Part shown: positions 12,434 through 24,689 of the stretch, piece after piece
Position numbering within the stretch: the stretch's first letter is position 1
Layout: each line of letters starts with the position of its first letter
Assembly: GCF_008831285.2 (NCBI RefSeq)
Contig: NC_045145.1
Location: forward strand, 15,746,802-15,810,801
Direction of reading: 5' to 3'
Source of the DNA: Nymphaea colorata
Lineage: Eukaryota > Streptophyta > Magnoliopsida > Nymphaeales > Nymphaeaceae
DNA length: 64,000 bases
Translations under genes and position numbers: made by a program
The notes under the pieces: generated by a model
Seen by the model: the letters and a program-made list of their open reading frames with translations, nothing else
Database searches by the model: none
Told to the model about the DNA's origin: nothing

Positions 12434-12960
12434 CGATAAACCCTACCAGAACCCTTGTTTGCCCACCACCATAATCCCTCATCCTCCTGCTCTCCTCCTA
12501 CACTCCCTCTCGAAACCCCATCCACAGTTCCTTCATCACGAATTCAGAGAACCCCCGAAACGGAAAGAGATGGATATCCCTTCTCCTTCACTCCCCTCCT
12601 CGAATCTCGACTACCCATTTCATAACTCCCCCTCCCCCACCTTAACGGCACCCTCGCCGGCGAAAAACCGCTTGGTGGACCATACAATCCAGGCCTCGAT
12701 CTCGCGGGGGATTTCGCCCCCTCCTTCTGAAATAGAAGTGAAGTTAATGGACGCGGAGTTATTATGGCAACCAAGAAGAGAGAGAGAGAGAGAGAGCGAG
12801 CGAGACAGAGAGAGAGAGAGAATAGCGTAACCGATGAATTTATGGCCTCTCTCTCTCTCTCTCTAAGGAGGATATATGGTTATAGAGTCGTCTCTGCAAC
12901 CGAGGACACTCTCGGAGTTTGGCAAAAGCACTATCAGGGTGCAGGTCCGAGCAATTAAGT
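12434..12960 (-). promoter_or_regulatory. Leader and promoter-proximal region of the HD-Zip IV gene
   Basis: Upstream of the HD-Zip IV ATG. It includes an AAACCCTA box just upstream of the start (about 12440-12447, plus orientation), an interrupted (AG)n tract at about 12774-12820, a (CT)n tract at about 12848-12864 and a TATA-like CTATAA on the coding strand at about 12880-12887. If that TATA box is used, the leader would be about 420 bases. Start site and leader introns are not determined. Confidence 0.35.
12774..12820. repeat. (AG)n tract in the HD-Zip IV upstream region
   Basis: Interrupted AG repeat about 340-390 bases upstream of the HD-Zip IV start codon, with a second CT tract about 30 bases further upstream. 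This is a candidate GAGA-type control element. Confidence 0.7.
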
Positions 12961-13899
12961 CTTCAGCCGGAAAAACCGACCTCCGGAGAGCAAACCAGTA
13001 AGTTCGGGGCCAGTTGAGGATGAGACCTCCGGCGAAAGGAATCTACGGCGCAGTTATTACCGCGATTTTGCCAAAAAAGTTCTTTCAATGTGAAGCTCAA
13101 ATGACCAAACCACCCCTTCCCTTCCCCGTCGATGAGGGGAGGGGTTTTGGATTCCTCCGGCGTCCCAACAGACGATGGGTAGCCGTGGAATGCCCTGACG
13201 TGAAATTCCGGGAAATTCTGGGAAATTTCGAGAATTTAGAGGCGTGTTGGACGGGTGGTTGCGCCTACTTATATGATACATTCTTGTCGCAGTCGTAGAA
13301 AGGAATTTCTTGGTGATTTCAGAAAAAACCAGAGGCGTCGTTTGCGCTTTTCCGGATAAGGCAGGAAGGGCTTTCTTTTAAGGGACCTTTCAGTAATTTC
13401 TAGATAGCTTCTTTTAATTCATAAATTACCGGACCTACCCTCGGCGGCCTAGGGTTTGTCGGACTGACCCTGTGGTTGCTCGCCTTAGACTTCATCTCCC
13501 AACTTGGTCAAACCTAACCGAGTCGCATCGAACGCGAGTCGAACCCAGGTGTAGACCAAGAAAAAGTTCATATTGGACTAACCTTTTACTACTTTAAAAG
13601 AAAAACTTCTCCTGAACTTAGGATCATCAACTGATATGTCTTAAATGTTGTAAATGATATTATCAAACATGCCTTTTTTTTTTTTTCTTATTTCAAGAAT
13701 ACGAATTTTAAGAGGGTACAGACTTGCGGCTCCGACTTAAAGAGTCGCTTTTCCAGTTATATTAAATTTGTCTCTTCTGTATGCTTTCACAATTCAAATT
13801 ATATATATGCATGAATATTTATATTATTTTGTAGCAGATATATCAAACAACTATTAATTACCCATTTGTCACAATTTATGTCACGCATGAGCTTGAAAT
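12961..13899. other. Spacer upstream of the HD-Zip IV gene, no gene seen
   Basis: The first 500 bases are moderately GC-rich and could hold distal promoter elements, including a CCTAGGGTTT box near 13449. The rest is AT-rich. No coding region is supported. Confidence 0.4.
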
Positions 13900-14365
13900 G
13901 TAACAACCTACTACTTATACCAAACTCGAGGCCTCTTGTCCAACGGATTCTAGACCTCATCTTATTAATTTCAATTTCCACCTCAAAAAGCACGATAACA
14001 AGACAATCAATCGCTTAACAATCTTTTTTATAAGTTCCTGAAGATATTTCATAATTTTCAATACGATACTAATATTTTCAAAGTTGGACATTACAATTCA
14101 TCCCCTTCAAAACACACATATCTGTTTATATACGACCTTTAAGTTCAAAGTACTATTATAACAACCTAACCTACTCTCACATTAAGCTTCGGCCCTCAGT
14201 TTAATCTACCCTTTAATAATTCTGATTGAGACTTTAAGACGACAAATAAGCAGGATTTAACAACCTTTTTTATTTCATAAAAAAAAAACAACCTCTTTCA
14301 TGACTTTGAAGATATTTTATAATCTTCAAGATAAAACAAAACTTCTCAAAATAAGGTCGTTCTTC
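13900..14365 (-). mobile_element. Degenerate TRIM-like miniature LTR retroelement, copy A
   Basis: Two related direct repeats of about 200 bases (about 13900-14095 and 14157-14365) flank a spacer of about 60 bases. Read on the minus strand, the downstream repeat begins TGTAATG at 14095, right after a purine tract (plus-strand ttcatccccttc, 14097-14108) in polypurine-tract position. Both repeats end in GTTGTTA-type sequence. The primer-site position after the upstream repeat is badly decayed. The layout matches the clearer copy at 22614-23021, and the outer end is approximate. There is no coding capacity, as expected of TRIMs. Confidence 0.5.
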
Positions 14366-14733
14366 AAAAGTAAATAGCCGTCCTTAAAGACAAAATATTG
14401 TCATGAAGGCTTGATTGAAGAGACACGAGCTTCTTTTGATGAGCTTATGGTCCATGTAAATCAAAATTTGAGGCTGGTAAACAAGAACTTATATATCCTT
14501 TTCGCAAGAGTAAATACATGCGGATACTTGGAGCATCAATAATATTAGAGGTTGAAAGGGACGCATTATTTTTTATTCAAAATTGAAAGTTGATGGCAAC
14601 AACTTAAGATGAAAGAGCAATTGAGGCACCAACTCCGGTCTAATGTATGAGCAGCTCATACATATTATGGTATGTTAAAAAAGAAATTCTTGAGACATCA
14701 TTTTCCTTCAAAACTAGTTTCATCTTCATATGC

Positions 14734-14771
<38 letters not shown>

Positions 14772-14869
14772 GTGGCAACTTCGAATTTCAAGCCAGCAAT
14801 TCCCTTTTTTTGAAAAAAAAAGAGAAATATTTAAAAAATCGAAGAAAAAAAAAAGAAACAAGGGAACCC
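14366..14869. other. AT-rich spacer with (TA)n tract
   Basis: No gene. A (TA)n microsatellite lies at about 14734-14758. The following A-rich stretch leads abruptly into the GC-rich island. Confidence 0.5.
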
Positions 14870-15195
14870 CTTTAGGAGTACACGCTGGCGGCCACGTCAT
14901 CAAAACCGAGGCACCAGGCTGGCGGGCCATCCTCCTGGAACCGCGCTGAGACTCTGTCGACGTCACGGCGGGGCCCGCCAGCGGATCTAGCGCGAACTGG
15001 CATCGCCGGTGGACGCCAGCTGGACGCCGAGGCGCGTACGGCGGTTCTGGGCCAGATCCGACGGCCGGCGGCCTCATACGCCGGGCCCCGCCCGCCGGAG
15101 GGTTAAATTCGGGGGCTCCGGGCATTCATTGCCGTCTGACTCGGGGTCACCAAACACGCGTCCGGCGGCATAAATGGACCGGTACGTCGGCCAGA
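14870..15195. other. GC-rich, CpG-dense island
   Basis: About 320 bases that are visibly far richer in G+C than the flanks, with many CG dinucleotides and motifs such as GACGTCAC, GCCGGCGGCC and GGGCCC. A TATA-like cataaatgg stands at its right edge (about 15169-15177). Open frames through it have no recognisable protein family. It may be a promoter island, a piece of a mobile element or inserted foreign DNA. Confidence 0.45.
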
Positions 15196-18100
15196 ACGTT
15201 GAAAATCCCAATGCTTAAAACTGTATCGGCTCGATGTGGATCGTCACCGTATCGTCTTTACTGGAAATTTAAATCCCAACTGATGGTTGACAGTATCGAA
15301 TTTGGCCTGCCTCGCTTGCAGCAGATCAGATCGGATCGGATCCTTGAAAAGTGGGGTTTTGGTTTTTGGCTGTTTTGGATCTTCTCTTCCCTTCCCTCTG
15401 CCCGTATTTAGTTACCTATTTGCATCCCTAGGCCGTAGGCACCTAACCACGAACTTGGCAGTTTTGGCTCTTTTGGATTCAAATTTAGTTCCATCCTGGA
15501 TGTTTCAATACTATTTTTTTTTTCTCCCAGAAAGAAAAATGGCGTGTGGCATGTCCTTTTTCAATTGCGGCCATAGTTGGGAAAATGTAGCTTGAACATG
15601 AGTTCATAATAATATGTTTCGGTTAATTCATGTGTTCAATTAATCAAGGAATCTAACTAAATGGAGGCCACCTCCTTCTGGAAACTCCACTCTCCAAAAC
15701 TTTTTATTTGAGTCTGTTAATTGAATATTTCATAGAGTTGAGTTAAAGAAAAGCTCGGTGCTTGAGCTGTGAGCTAGGATCATTTCCCTGCTTCAGCTAG
15801 AGTTGAGTTGTTCATGTTTGTTTACATATTGCACAATGATCGCCGATTCATAGGGATCCGACCCAGTTCATATCCGAATCATGCACCCATTTGAATCCAT
15901 AAAATCTTATACATTTCATTGGTGAAATAGCAAGATTCATGTCACTTACCAACTTGAACAGGTTCAAGTTGATCCATTTTTGTACGTCTATATATAGTTC
16001 CAAGATGAAACGAATCTATAGGGCAAATTGCTCGGGCAAACTGATGTCATATAACTTCTTTTCTCTAAAAAGCATCAGAGGAACTTTGAACTACTCTGAA
16101 CAGATGGTGTTCAAAGGGGCAGGGCACATAATCTTGCAATGGTCCTGTCAAAATAAGGCATGGTAAATCATTCAGGTTATTGGTCATAGATCAATCTCTC
16201 GATTGGGGAGAGGACGAAGTTGGCTAAACTGGGTAGTTCATCAAGATAGATGTGTATGATTTGTCTTTAATGAATTGCTTAGCCTCAGTAGCTATTCAAG
16301 TAGTAAGTTTAGCCATGCAATCCAGCTTGAGTTTGCTTCGATCCAGTTAAATTTCTAGACTAAAGCTGTGGTGCCGGAAGCCAGATTACCTAAATTGGCT
16401 GACGCTTCTAGATCTGAGCTGGTCCTTTGAATGGTTCTGGGCCCAGAACATTAAATCAGACATTGACAATAAAGATGAGCTCATTGAAGAAGTTAAGAAA
16501 TTGAAGAAGAGGAAAGCTGTACGTAAGAGTATTAATAAATCCGCCATGAATTTCAGTTATTGAACCATTGAATGGCTATTATTTCTACACTGTAGTCGTA
16601 ACAATGATAACAATAGCATAATAAAACCACGACCTGCTTCTTTTATGATTACTACCACTATCCTGGCCTTCTGCTCCACTACAACTGCTACACTGCTGCT
16701 CCTGCTAGCACCAGTTATTCACAGCACACACACAAGCAACTAGTCCTATAATCAATATGTTCGAAGCAAATCGGGGCATGATTTGCAAAAGTATATTGAT
16801 GAACACGCACCAGATACTAGAAACAGGTCTATCTCATAGCTTTGATTTCTAGACATGGGTATGGGGATCAAGTCCGGTTCTTACTAGACAGAACATCTTC
16901 ATTCTCCCACAAAAGGGAAGATGTAAATGAACTTTACTTACCAAAATGAGATCGTTAGCTTGTTTTCTTATTTTTTGCATCTTCTCTGTTAAGCTTTTGT
17001 TGATTACTGTAACCTTATATCAATGTCTGGTTTTTGTAAAAGCATTCACAGAGAAATCAGCACCAAGAAGACTGGTTCGAACATAGAATAAATTAATTAA
17101 AAACCATGGCAACTATATATGAACTTACGTTCTTGTTTTAGGATAACAAGAAACATCCCGAGTCATTGTCTTCCTTAAGCCCGCTATCTTCACAAAGTAT
17201 TCCCCTAGTGACATCTGAACTCATGACATCCTGTTAATCTGATAGCCATACAAGTTTCCTCTTACCACATAAGAAAATACTTGTTGCGCACAACTGAGAA
17301 TAGTCCAAGGGGCAGACGAGCCTGAGGGATTGGTGTATTGAGACACGTAGAAGTTGTTGCGATATCAAGGTTCAATCTCATGGCTGTTACTTCTTACCAT
17401 ATGAGCCGAAAATGAGTTCACTTCCAGGTTTTATTGTTGTACTCGTGAGGGCATGTTCAACGAGATGTTGCCTTTGGCTTTACAAGAACCAAGAAGAAAC
17501 TGATACTCTAAGTGGTGGATTTCAACTGCTGAGCAAAAGAGTTGACAATGGAGTTCCTGAAGCTATCTAGCTCCTATTGAAACCAGAGGGCCTTTTGGCA
17601 TCTAAAAGCCCTGCAAGCCAAACGCACATATATAGCATTGACTTGCATCAGCATTCATATATGAAAATGGTAGAGCTTCAAGCTGAGAATTATTAACAAC
17701 ACTCCCAAGTCGTGCAACTTAGGATGAATATTGTACTAGAGGCTGTGGACTTCACAAATGCAAGTGATGTTTTTTTCTGGAAGAAGATTTCTCCAGCGGT
17801 TCATGCATCAATTATATATACCCTTCATAGCCCTCCTTACGATAATCACTGATTAATGCACTGATCAGCTTGCATGCAGCATTGGTCGAACTTTCTAGGT
17901 TTAAGCATTCACTAGCACCTAATTAGCTACTGACTAGGCCCATGGACGTCTTAGTTCATCAAGTTGGGCTCGGAGATTTTTAAACCGGTACTATATCTTG
18001 TTTCATTGGTTTATATACAAATAAATAGACAGTGAACTTTAAAACTTATTGTTGCAGTACTTTTGAGCAAGAAACATATGTTGAAGCTTTTGACTTGTTA

Positions 18101-21007
18101 TTGCAAGCCAAGTAATTAATTCAACCATGTCAAGGGGGCACTCATGCAGGCGTCCTGTTATGTTTTCTCCATTTATGCGCCTACTTATAATGAAAAAAAA
18201 AAGATCATGCACAAAAAAATGGCATATAATGTACTTTCATCTGCGTCCTTGAGAGGTATTGGCTCACCATCAAGATATCGCATGACATGAAATGTCTGTT
18301 AAGTCAACAAGACAATATATACATTGAGCTCACTAGTTCGCATTGATTTTGAATGAACTGTTTATCTTTGATAGGAAAAAGACGATGCAGACGCCTGCTG
18401 GTAGGTAGGTCCTTCACCTCCCACCATCTTATTGAGAAGAGAAATCTACGTACCGAACATAGATACAGCAGAAATGCATCAGCAAAACAGAGACAGAGAG
18501 GCTTAGTGGGGTCTCCAGCCTTGAGGACAAGGACATCGCCACTTGTTCTCCGCAGCTCTCAAATCCAAAAGCAAGAAGCCCTCAGTGGTTATTGAGGGGG
18601 CTCCTTCATCTAACTGAAGTCTCTGAATCGAAACAGGAATCTTGCTAAACCTGTGATGTGCATGGAGTAGTTCTTGCCTCTAGGACACTTCTTAGCCATC
18701 TCAGCTTATGCATTCTGGGTGTTGAACTCTTGACCTTGTTCAACTTGATAAATCTTGGTTCCACACTCGTCTCCATGGATGGAGCTCTTGTTGGCAACTT
18801 TACTGAACTAATTACATAAGCATATTTGTCACAATAAAAATCTGAAACCCTGATCGATGACAGTGTGACTTGGTGATGCACTAAGAAGTTCTCATTGCAG
18901 GGCTGATTCAGTAACAATGAAGCATGTCTTGCCTAGTATGATTAAAGACAAGCAGGTTGTGAAACTCGGCCCAATTTGGCTCATTCATGCATCAAGAGCA
19001 CAGCCAGGTCTCTGTACATGAAGAGATCATAGTACGTAACTAAGAACCCTTAAAGATTTTCTCCAAGCTGTGTAGGCTTGAAAAAGGTCCAGCTGCAGGC
19101 TTTTATTACAGAAGTTGGCGTGAAAAGGGGGAAGCAGAAAAGGTCAACTATGGGTAATTGAAGTCACAACCTAATCCAACTATGGTTGATTTATTGCTCA
19201 TAGGTAACATCCAGTTTGGTTTCAATTTATATTGATTAAGTTGTTGCATGGCCTGTCTAGCTAGCTAGCCCTTTCTGCTGTTCTGGAAATTACTCTTGCT
19301 TATTTCAGACTCCTAGTTGTTAGGCCAAGCATGAAATGGTAAAAGCAATTACTGCGGGATCATGAGGCTGGAATTTACTTTTGACAGCAACCATTCATTT
19401 TTAATGCTGGATGATGACCAGCGTCTTAAGATTAAAGTCCCTATTGAATGCTGTAACTCCTTTCTGATACCTGTACTTCACATCCACAAAGTTCAAAATG
19501 AGTTGAAATGTGGAGGGTTTCATTTAATCCTGCCACCCTCAGTTGAGCTGTATGAATTTTATTTATCAGTTCAAAAGAATGAAATGAACGAGCAGCCTTT
19601 GCTAATCTACCTCAAGGTAGTTACTACCTTTAAGGTTGTGGAAGAATGTTGTCACAACAGCATCTAGCCTCTCTCTGTCTCTCTTGTCTCTCTCTCTGTC
19701 TCTCTCTCTCCGTATATATATAGTTTAATTAAAGCTGGCTTAGGAAAGTAAATATGTTTTATGTTATTGAAATGTGCTCTGCATATGAACTCGGTGACTT
19801 GTGGTTTTGATGAATCTGACTTTTAGTGTAACACCCTGTTTATAGGAAAATTTAGTTCTGTGTTTGTCTGAATTCCTATCCTTTTTGGGCAAGAATAGTA
19901 GAAGCTGCTAGCTATATGAAGATCAGCGTCAAGGGATATAGGGCTCGAAGTAGATTGATTGCTCGGTAATGCAGATGTTTAATTCGCCCATTGAAAGGCG
20001 CTCATTATACAATATTTGAACATGGTAAGCTTGTATTGGTTGCAAGAGAACTGCATCTCTGGTGATTAGTTTGTATCAATAAGGGCCTTTGAATGTTCAC
20101 GAGGATTGGATTGGTAGTTTTTTTTACTGCTAAGGTTCGTTGGTGATTTGCACAGTAAATAGTTCTTTGATATCTAGAGTTTCCAACTAACCAACAATGA
20201 TAAAAACCACAGGGAAAGTTATTGAACTTGTGTTTTAAATCATTAACGATATGACATTGGAATGTAGATATTTTTGTCTTTAATTTTTTTTTTCTGTTTC
20301 TTCAATGAAAGAGAGCCACCGAAGCAGGAAGGGTGGGGTTGAATTCAAATTGAATCCATCACCAACCTGCTGGTCATAAATGTAAACCCACCCCACATAA
20401 GTCTTCTTTCTCTAATCAGGAAATTCTTCTCACTGACCTATGTCTTTCAACAAGCGTTGCAACCCAATACGATCGACCATTTACGTCCACACAGTTATCA
20501 AAATATGCCTGCACCTGTCTGAATCGGCATCGATCACTTATAGAAATGAGGCATTTATTATCATTTTTGAAAGTTTGAATCATTTTAATTTAATGCTTGT
20601 TTTTTGTATACTTAACAGTAACGGCTTATATTTTAAAGTTTAGTTTTATATCTAAAATTGTAAAGAGCTACTAAAAGATTTTTTATAAATGAGGTTGTTA
20701 AGTTGTGGGTTATCTTGGTTCCTAGTTTTTTTTTTTTTTAAGAATGAAACTATTAAACAGCGTGTCAGGATTTAACAAACTAGTGTATAATTTGAGGCTG
20801 CTCTCACACATATATATGTACAATTCTTGGTGTTTCTAACACAATTGACTTTTAAAAGTTTGATCAATAACATTGCCCCACACACATGTATATATATATA
20901 TATATATTCAAATGATTAAGTTTATCTTTTTTTTGTTATAATTTAATAATAACAAGCTATTAAGAAATAATATTAATGTCAAGTCTTAAGTTAAAAATTA
21001 ACGTGTC

Positions 21008-21011
<4 letters not shown>
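15196..21011. other. Gene-poor spacer
   Basis: No supportable gene in about 5.8 kb. The longest frames, near 18353-18917 and 19362-19667, have no motif, no conserved start context and no neighbouring exon that joins in frame. Small CT and TA tracts occur near 19670-19722 and 20888-20907. A multi-exon gene with very small exons, or a non-coding transcript, cannot be ruled out by reading alone. Confidence 0.4.

Positions 21012-21074
<63 letters not shown>
21012..21074. repeat. (TA)n microsatellite
   Basis: Uninterrupted AT dinucleotide repeat of about 63 bases. Confidence 0.95.
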
Positions 21075-21077
<3 letters not shown>

Positions 21078-21699
21078 GGGTTGTTGTGGACCGCTGTCCT
21101 AATGAGTGATTATGATAGCACCCACCAAACAACTGGGCGCACACAAAAACTCGATCAATCAACTACATATTTTGAAGACGGTGGGTCCATACGTGTCGTG
21201 GGCTTAATGCTTCGGTCAAATGCACAGGTTGACGTGTTTTTTGTGCAGTCTCAGTCGTGGATTGCCATGATCCAACGGTCCAATTTCCTGGACATCTCAA
21301 AAATGAAATTAAGTCATTTTCTCTCCGTTGCTGTACGCTTGGCGGACCGTTCAAATTAAGATCGTATTGAGCGCCATCAGGACTGTCATTCAAATATTGG
21401 AACATGGCTTTGAATTTTTTCGTCTTTTTGCGTGTATCCAATTTCATTGTATTAAATTATTTGAATGTAAAGCATTTATATATGTCCCCAACTTCAAGTG
21501 ATATATATATATATATATCCCATTTAAATCCTAATTAAAAAAATTGCACGAACAAGTAATTTTTGCTCGATTTAATTTAAGAAATGTCTTTATCATGTGT
21601 TATGTAGTAAATAAAGTGTGGTTAATTAGTTATTTTCCGATGTTTTTCCCGACGTTAAATGGTGACGAAGAGAACTCGGGACTTTTTGAGTTGTAAAAG

Positions 21700-22030
21700 C
21701 ATATTCAGTAGCAGAGGCAGAAATTTTGTTTAGAGGAGCACATACCTCTCATTAATTAGATTAGCTTATCGCATATAAGATGAACATTTTTTTTGGCTTA
21801 TGTCTTACAAGATCTAGAATCATTCTAAAAAATCAATTATATTTATTTTCGTAGTCTCCTAGTTTTCTGTTGTATTTCTTAATTTAAAATTCATACCTGT
21901 TTATATTTTTTCAAAAATTTTGTTTAAAAAACATTGAAATTTCATCCAAATTGCCCTTTATTAAGATTTTTATCACAGCGTAAAACATTTTTTATTTTAA
22001 ACGAAAAGCGGTTTTTTTTTTCTAATTTTT
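21700..22030. repeat. Possible decayed transposable-element fragment
   Basis: Begins with gcagaggcagaaattttg followed by an AT-rich body. Sequences of the type GGCGGAGCCAGAAATTTT are common at the ends of plant mobile elements, and a similar one occurs near 50475. Family and limits are uncertain. Confidence 0.25.
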
Positions 22031-22613
22031 AAAGAGAGAAATTCCAATAGCACCTTAAGCTCTAATTTCCTATCCCTAGAGATATTAAGCTCAAACAACA
22101 ATTTTTTAAATCTTGTTCTTAAAATGAATTGTACATCTACATTAAGTATGAATTTGAATTCCATTACATCCATTTAACGCTACCCCGATCTTCTACGTTA
22201 AAGTTAAGATAACAAACACACCTACATTTCCCCTTTTGCATGGTTAGAGATTAAGTTTGAGCTAATATTCATTTTCCATTTTTTTGAGGCGACAGAGATG
22301 AAAGATAGTTTTGGAGCAAATCAGTGAAGGGTAGTAAAACAAGTTAATTAAGGAAATATATTATTCATAATAATTTCCTTTTAATTAGAAAATTTGGAAG
22401 TGAGGGCCAGCATAATGTGGCTTTGTGAGTATAAGCTGATCATAATAGCCACTCGTAACATAAGTTTAGGGAAGGGCCGAATTCATCATCCTACCCTCAA
22501 ACACCCTCGTAAAGGTATGAGAGTTTTCAAATATTTAGTGCCCCTGAGCTCAAACTTTTTGGCTCAAACCATCTCCGCAAAGGGTTCGTCAAGCTCAACG
22601 CGTCCTCTAGAAT

Positions 22614-23021
22614 TATAACAACCCGACCCACTTCTGGGCTCAAACCCCAAGTCTGTTGGATCAAACCTATCTCCTAATAGTTTCGACTTCAGCCCCCAAA
22701 AGACTAAGAATTTGGACAACCATATATTTAATAACCCCATTTAAAGATTCATCATAATTTTCAATACAAGACAAACTTTGTAGGGTGTTACAATCCACCC
22801 TCCTTAAGTACGCGTGGGTTGTAGGTCTGAGTATTGAAACAGTTTTGATACCAGTGTAACAACCGACTCACTTCTGGGCTCAGACCCCTAGTCTTATGTA
22901 TCCTACCTGCCCTCTACCAGTTTCGGCTCAAACTCCAAAAGGGTAGGAACCAAGACAATCATCTATTTAATAACTCTCTTTATAAAGTCTTCAACACAAA
23001 ACTAAATTTGGTCCAATGTTT
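22614..23021 (-). mobile_element. TRIM-like miniature LTR retroelement, copy B
   Basis: Read on the minus strand: a 5' LTR (about 23021-22855) ending TTACA; one spacer base; a primer-binding site TGGTATCA (22853-22846) complementary to the 3' end of initiator tRNA-Met; a spacer of about 40 bases; a polypurine tract (plus-strand tccaccctcctt, 22794-22805); and a 3' LTR (22792-22614) starting TGTAACACCC. The LTRs are clearly homologous but diverged; both share GAGCCCAGAAGTG and a GAAACT...TAG block. Total length is about 410 bases with no coding capacity, typical of terminal-repeat retrotransposons in miniature. No 5S-like segment was seen, so it is not obviously Cassandra. No clear target-site duplication remains. 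Confidence 0.7.
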
Positions 23022-24623
23022 AACCACTTAAAAAAGACAAAAAGACCACAGCAAAAGCAACTAAAGAAATTGGTGAACATTTTTATGCAAAACTTTGAAA
23101 TAAAAATCTACCTACAAAGGCCACATACGACCATTTTTGCTTCATTTGAACTATAACCTACCCCAAAATTTCTAACTCGGCCATGCTGTATCTATCAGTC
23201 TCATGCTACTTTCCGGTTTTGAAAAAGCGGTAGATTCACTTTCTTATGTGTGCTCTTTTCTGTGTGGGCTGATGGTAGCCACTGTACAAAACCTTGACTT
23301 CTTTTTTGTCCTTTTGTGGCTCAGAAAGTATTGATAGATTCCCTAGCGTCACTATTTACTTAGCCAAGAAAATGGCTCCCCTTGCAGATCATCATACAAG
23401 TGTCAAAATCGAATCAGCTTGATTGGATCGATCCATAAAGAAACAGGTCGGTTAGGAATGATCAAGGAGGTGAATTGATCAGCTGTGGATGTTCTTGACG
23501 AGGATTTTCTAGCGTCGTCGAGTCAAGTATGTATAGTTTAGACTTCGCCCATTTAACTTGTCGTGTTTAACGATTGAATCGAAACTTAATTCCTTTAGTA
23601 AATGAGTTGAGTTCGAGCCAAGCTTGTAGGGGTTGAGCTCGAGTTGCTTGGCTAATTGTGGCTGGATCTAGCGCGCCTATGTTAGTTAATTGATCGTAAG
23701 ATCCGAACCAAGTCACATCGTTAATTAAATGCCACAAGATCTCTGCCGTATTTATAACGGGTCGATGCATTTGCTTGACCAATGGTTGGAATTGATAAAG
23801 GCGATGAGATATGGGTATGAATTTAGCCAATCAAGACTTTCATATAGAGGGAATGAGTTAATATTCTTGATCTTTGCATAAATATACGTAAAATTAATAG
23901 TTTCTTCATTTATATTTAATGCACGTTTCAAGATTAAGGTTAAGCTGAGTTCAACAGTGGCTTTTCTTCAAAATATCAACCTAATAAATTCTGCGTTTGT
24001 GCAATCATATAGGGTATTATTACATTCTTACGTATACAATAAAATTCCAAACTTACAGTTTATTTTTAGGAAAATACATTAATTAGCAAAATCAATATCT
24101 CACGCATACATTGCACATTTATTTGAGGCCAACCATAATAAGATTAAGCAACGAGTTCTTAATTAAGCACTTGGAGATGTGAATAAGATTGTTCTTCATG
24201 CCAAAATCAATCAGCTAGAATAGGAGAATTAAAGAAAACATATGCACGTGCTTGGCCAAACACTATGGAGAACTAAAGATGCAAATTTAGATGTAAAACA
24301 GCCCTCATTCATGAACAGTTAATAGGAAAACTGAAGTGCATGTTGAGGAAATTATAAAAGTGGCTACAGAAATTAAGCTGCAAGTGATAAACATTAATGA
24401 AGGAGGTAAATGCAATTGATAACATACAAAAAGAAGAAAAATGCATCTTATGGTGCAATGGAACACTAAAAATGGATCGTCCACAAACAGCTTTCAGTCA
24501 GTAACAGATGCGCTTCAACTTGAAGTAGCACCAGAAATATTAGACGCGAGCAACATCTTGGCCATGCGTCGGGGGCCCATGCGTATTGGCATGTGCCCAT
24601 CGATTTCATGCTTTAATACTTCT
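23022..24623. other. Spacer with GAGCTCGAG-type decayed repeat
   Basis: No gene. The part around 23560-23660 is rich in gagttgag/gagctcgag words, like those near 5690 and 4560, which suggests an old dispersed repeat. Confidence 0.35.
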
Positions 24624-24689
24624 ATTCCATGCCAGGAATATTAAAATAACACTTCAATTCCATGCCTGGAATGTTAAAATGAAGTCATA
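24624..24689. repeat. Two-copy 33-base tandem repeat with internal inverted repeat
   Basis: The units start attccatgcc at 24624 and 24657. Each unit contains a short inverted repeat (attcca...tggaat in the second), followed by an A-rich tail. It is a small local duplication. Confidence 0.6.

Noticed and set aside
14733-15125. 130-codon minus-strand frame through the GC island
   Set aside because: Proline-, arginine- and glycine-rich composition explained by GC content, and it ends in translated poly-A and TA tracts.
22614-23021. Cassandra-type 5S-carrying TRIM
   Set aside because: No 5S rRNA-like internal promoter segment was visible in either LTR.
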